A DNA stretch of 64,000 nucleotides from NCBI GenBank assembly GCA_022592445.1, contig JABYQR010000107.1:57130-121129 (forward strand). Direction: 5' to 3'. Position numbers and translations under genes: made by a program. Under the pieces are notes generated by a model. The model had not been told where the DNA came from, did no database searches, and saw only the letters and a list, made by a program, of their open reading frames with translations. This DNA is from Cytidiella melzeri (taxonomy: Eukaryota > Basidiomycota > Agaricomycetes > Polyporales > Irpicaceae). Below are positions 62,167 to 64,000 of the stretch, piece after piece. Every line of letters begins with the position of its first letter. The stretch's first letter is position 1.

Positions 62167-64000
62167 TTAGGGTGTAGTGAAGTTCACTAGTCCAAGACTC
62201 CCACTGAATTTAGACTGTTTCTTAAATGCCAATGACTTGGTCATAATATCAGCAACTTGGTCTTCAGTTGGGATGGCATAGAGTTCTGCCTTTTTGTCTT
62301 CATTTATGAACTCGCGAACATAGTGATAACGAATGTCAATGTGCTTTGAACGAGCTTCAATCTTTGGATTCTTTGTAAAGGAGATGGCACCATGGTTGTC
62401 GCAATAGATCGTAGTGGGACCTCTTGGTGACATATCCAATTCCGTAAGCATAGTACGTATCCAAGCACACTGCCTCGCTGTGTCGCATAATGCCATGTAC
62501 TCTGCTTCCATTGAAGAGAGTGCTACGGTCTTCTGTTTCCTCGAGACCCATGACACTGCGCCTTTGGCCAGAAGGAATGCATAGCCAGTAGTGGAGTGTC
62601 TATCGTCTTTGTTCTCAGCCCAGTCTGCGTCTGAGTACCCAACTAGTCCAGATTGGCTGCGTCCATCATACTTGATAGCATATGACTGAGTACCAAGTAG
62701 ATAACGGAGTATGTACTTCGCAGCATTCATATGGATCAGAGTGGGATTTGACATATACTGAGAAAGACGTATGACAGCATATGAAATGTCGGGACGAGTA
62801 CCAATCATAACATATATGAGTGTACCAATCAAGGCTTGATATGAACTCCTAAGCTCATGTTCCGCTGTATAGTCGGAATCTGCTTTACGAAGTTCTAGTC
62901 CAGATGGTAAAGGTGTACGGGCAGGATTAGCATTGATCATTTGAAAACGTTTAAGAGCATCTTCAATGTATGACCCTTGAGAAAGGTAGAGTGTACGCTC
63001 TTTACGATTTCTATGCACTTGCATGCCTAGGATTAGCTTTGCTTCTCCTAAGTCACGCATCTCATATTGATTCATGAGATTTGTTTTGAGTGCTTTGATC
63101 CCAGCTTTATCGTTGCCAATAGGAAATATATCATCAACATAGAGGATAAGCATCAAAGTCCCCCCTTGTTGGTGATATATGTATACACCAGCATCGGACT
63201 CAATACGTTCAAAGCCTAAAGCTACAAGCGTATTGTGTATTTTGATATTCCAAGTTCGTGAAGCTTGTTTAAGTCCATAAATGGCTTTCTTAAGCAAACA
63301 AACATGGTTCTCTTTTCCCTTCTCTACGAAACCTTCTGGTTGTTCCATATAGATTTCCTCATCCAGTTCGCCGTACAGGAATGCTGTTTTTACGTCCAGT
63401 GCCTCGATTTCCCAATTCTCGAGTGCAGCTATAGCTAGTAGCGTGCGGATGGACTCAAAACGTGCGACTGGTGAGAATGTTTCTTGATAATCGATTCCTT
63501 CAACTTGCGTGAAGCCTTTTGCTACAAGACGTGCTTTGTAACGACCGTCAGATTTGACTGCAAAGACCCATTTGCATTTGACTATTTTTCGTGAAGGGTC
63601 TGGTCGTTTAACAAGCTTCCAAGTGCCATTCTTCATTTGAGAGGCAATTTCGTCTTGTGCAGCAGCGTACCATAAATCTCTATTGTCACTTTTCATCGCT
63701 TGTTTCCAAGTCTGAGGAAATTCGTTCATTGCGAACGCTGTGACATATGAAGACAATATATGTTCTAGAGATTCAGATTGACCCTCCGATTGACTCGGTA
63801 GATCAGATGGGAGATCAATGTTCGATTCCTCCGGTGTCAAAGGTAATCTAGAAGATCCAGGTACTGGATTAGACGCTGTACGTCTTACCGGTCCAGGTAC
63901 TGCTGGCTTCGTTGATTCTCTCCATTTAGCCGTTTGCTCCTTTTGTCGCTTTTCAACACCCTTATCGCGTGCAACTGCCTGTTCATTACGCTTCACTTCG
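62167..64000 (-). CDS. copia pol polyprotein, C-terminal part (RT-RNase H)
   Basis: An open frame continues off the right edge and ends FSGSLGLVNFTTP at 62167. After a linker region it carries the copia reverse transcriptase (WKQAMKSDNRDLWYAAAQDE, KCKWVFAVKSDGRYKARLVA, ETFSPVARFESIRTLLAIAA, LDVKTAFLYGELDEEIYMEQ). The catalytic YVDD is at LILYVDDIF. RNase H motifs follow: GYSDADWAENKDDRHSTTGY, SSMEAEYMAL, IYCDNHGAISFTKNP and SKHIDIRYHYVREF. It catalyses reverse transcription of the element's own RNA. No frameshift or stop is visible in about 610 codons. Confidence 0.93.
   Translation of the reverse strand, partial: EVKRNEQAVARDKGVEKRQKEQTAKWRESTKPAVPGPVRRTASNPVPGSSRLPLTPEESNIDLPSDLPSQSEGQSESLEHILSSYVTAFAMNEFPQTWKQAMKSDNRDLWYAAAQDEIASQMKNGTWKLVKRPDPSRKIVKCKWVFAVKSDGRYKARLVAKGFTQVEGIDYQETFSPVARFESIRTLLAIAALENWEIEALDVKTAFLYGELDEEIYMEQPEGFVEKGKENHVCLLKKAIYGLKQASRTWNIKIHNTLVALGFERIESDAGVYIYHQQGGTLMLILYVDDIFPIGNDKAGIKALKTNLMNQYEMRDLGEAKLILGMQVHRNRKERTLYLSQGSYIEDALKRFQMINANPARTPLPSGLELRKADSDYTAEHELRSSYQALIGTLIYVMIGTRPDISYAVIRLSQYMSNPTLIHMNAAKYILRYLLGTQSYAIKYDGRSQSGLVGYSDADWAENKDDRHSTTGYAFLLAKGAVSWVSRKQKTVALSSMEAEYMALCDTARQCAWIRTMLTELDMSPRGPTTIYCDNHGAISFTKNPKIEARSKHIDIRYHYVREFINEDKKAELYAIPTEDQVADIMTKSLAFKKQSKFSGSLGLVNFTTP

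Larger units (their letters stand above)
61646..64000 (-). mobile_element. Ty1/copia LTR retrotransposon, right part of element outside window
   Basis: The element runs leftward, with its 3' LTR at 61646-62109 and pol upstream. The gag, protease, most of integrase and the 5' LTR must lie beyond 64000. The visible pol frame is free of stops, and the LTR looks complete, so the copy may be relatively young. It seems to have entered an older hAT element. Confidence 0.82.

Overview
The window is nuclear DNA from a filamentous basidiomycete, most likely an agaricomycete with plant cell-wall-associated functions. The evidence is dense genes broken by many 50-75 nt GT-AG introns, divergently arranged housekeeping genes, a fungal-type cellulose-binding module (CBM1), an exo-beta-1,3-glucanase-like GH5 enzyme, basidiomycete-style F-box-like proteins, and hAT and Ty1/copia elements. 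I assigned exons by eye, by joining reading frames across canonical splice sites and matching remembered protein families. No search was run, so inner exon edges are approximate unless stated.

Layout. 1-4.6 kb is gene-poor and carries two divergent small secreted-protein genes. Their long 5' leaders are built from repeated, intron-containing units of about 115 bp. 4.6-16 kb holds a MARVEL-like membrane protein, a GH5 glucanase, PIG-H (GPI-anchor synthesis), a TBC-domain protein directly downstream of an IST1 (ESCRT-III regulator) gene, and a four-TM-type protein. 16.6-29.2 kb holds a PPP4R1-like HEAT-repeat phosphatase subunit, aspartate aminotransferase, an AN1 zinc-finger protein and an Sso-type syntaxin. 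29.2-34 kb has a diverged tandem duplication, a large multi-exon membrane protein and a tiny secreted CBM1 protein. 34-50.5 kb is compact housekeeping DNA: argininosuccinate lyase, Sae2/CtIP, FAR-17a/AIG1-like protein, ALG3, TRAPPC10/Trs130, CMR1/WDR76, a tRNA-Ser(GCT) with an intron, a 2OG-Fe(II) oxygenase and the DEAD-box helicase RRP3/DDX47. 50.6-53.8 kb is a tandem pair of F-box-like genes, the first broken. 54-57.8 kb has a membrane-anchored M24 peptidase divergent from an AlkB-type repair enzyme with CUE-like and GRF domains. 57.8-64 kb is repeat-rich: a decayed hAT transposase abutting the LTR of a copia element that runs off the right edge.

Themes. Secretory-pathway functions recur (PIG-H, ALG3, TRAPPC10, syntaxin, TBC, IST1). 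Genome-maintenance genes also recur (Sae2/CtIP, CMR1/WDR76, AlkB-GRF), but they are scattered and nothing shows them to be a coordinated cluster. The most unusual observations are the shared repeated intron leaders of the two secreted-protein genes, the possible in-frame splice joining IST1 to the TBC protein, and the stand-alone CBM1 protein.
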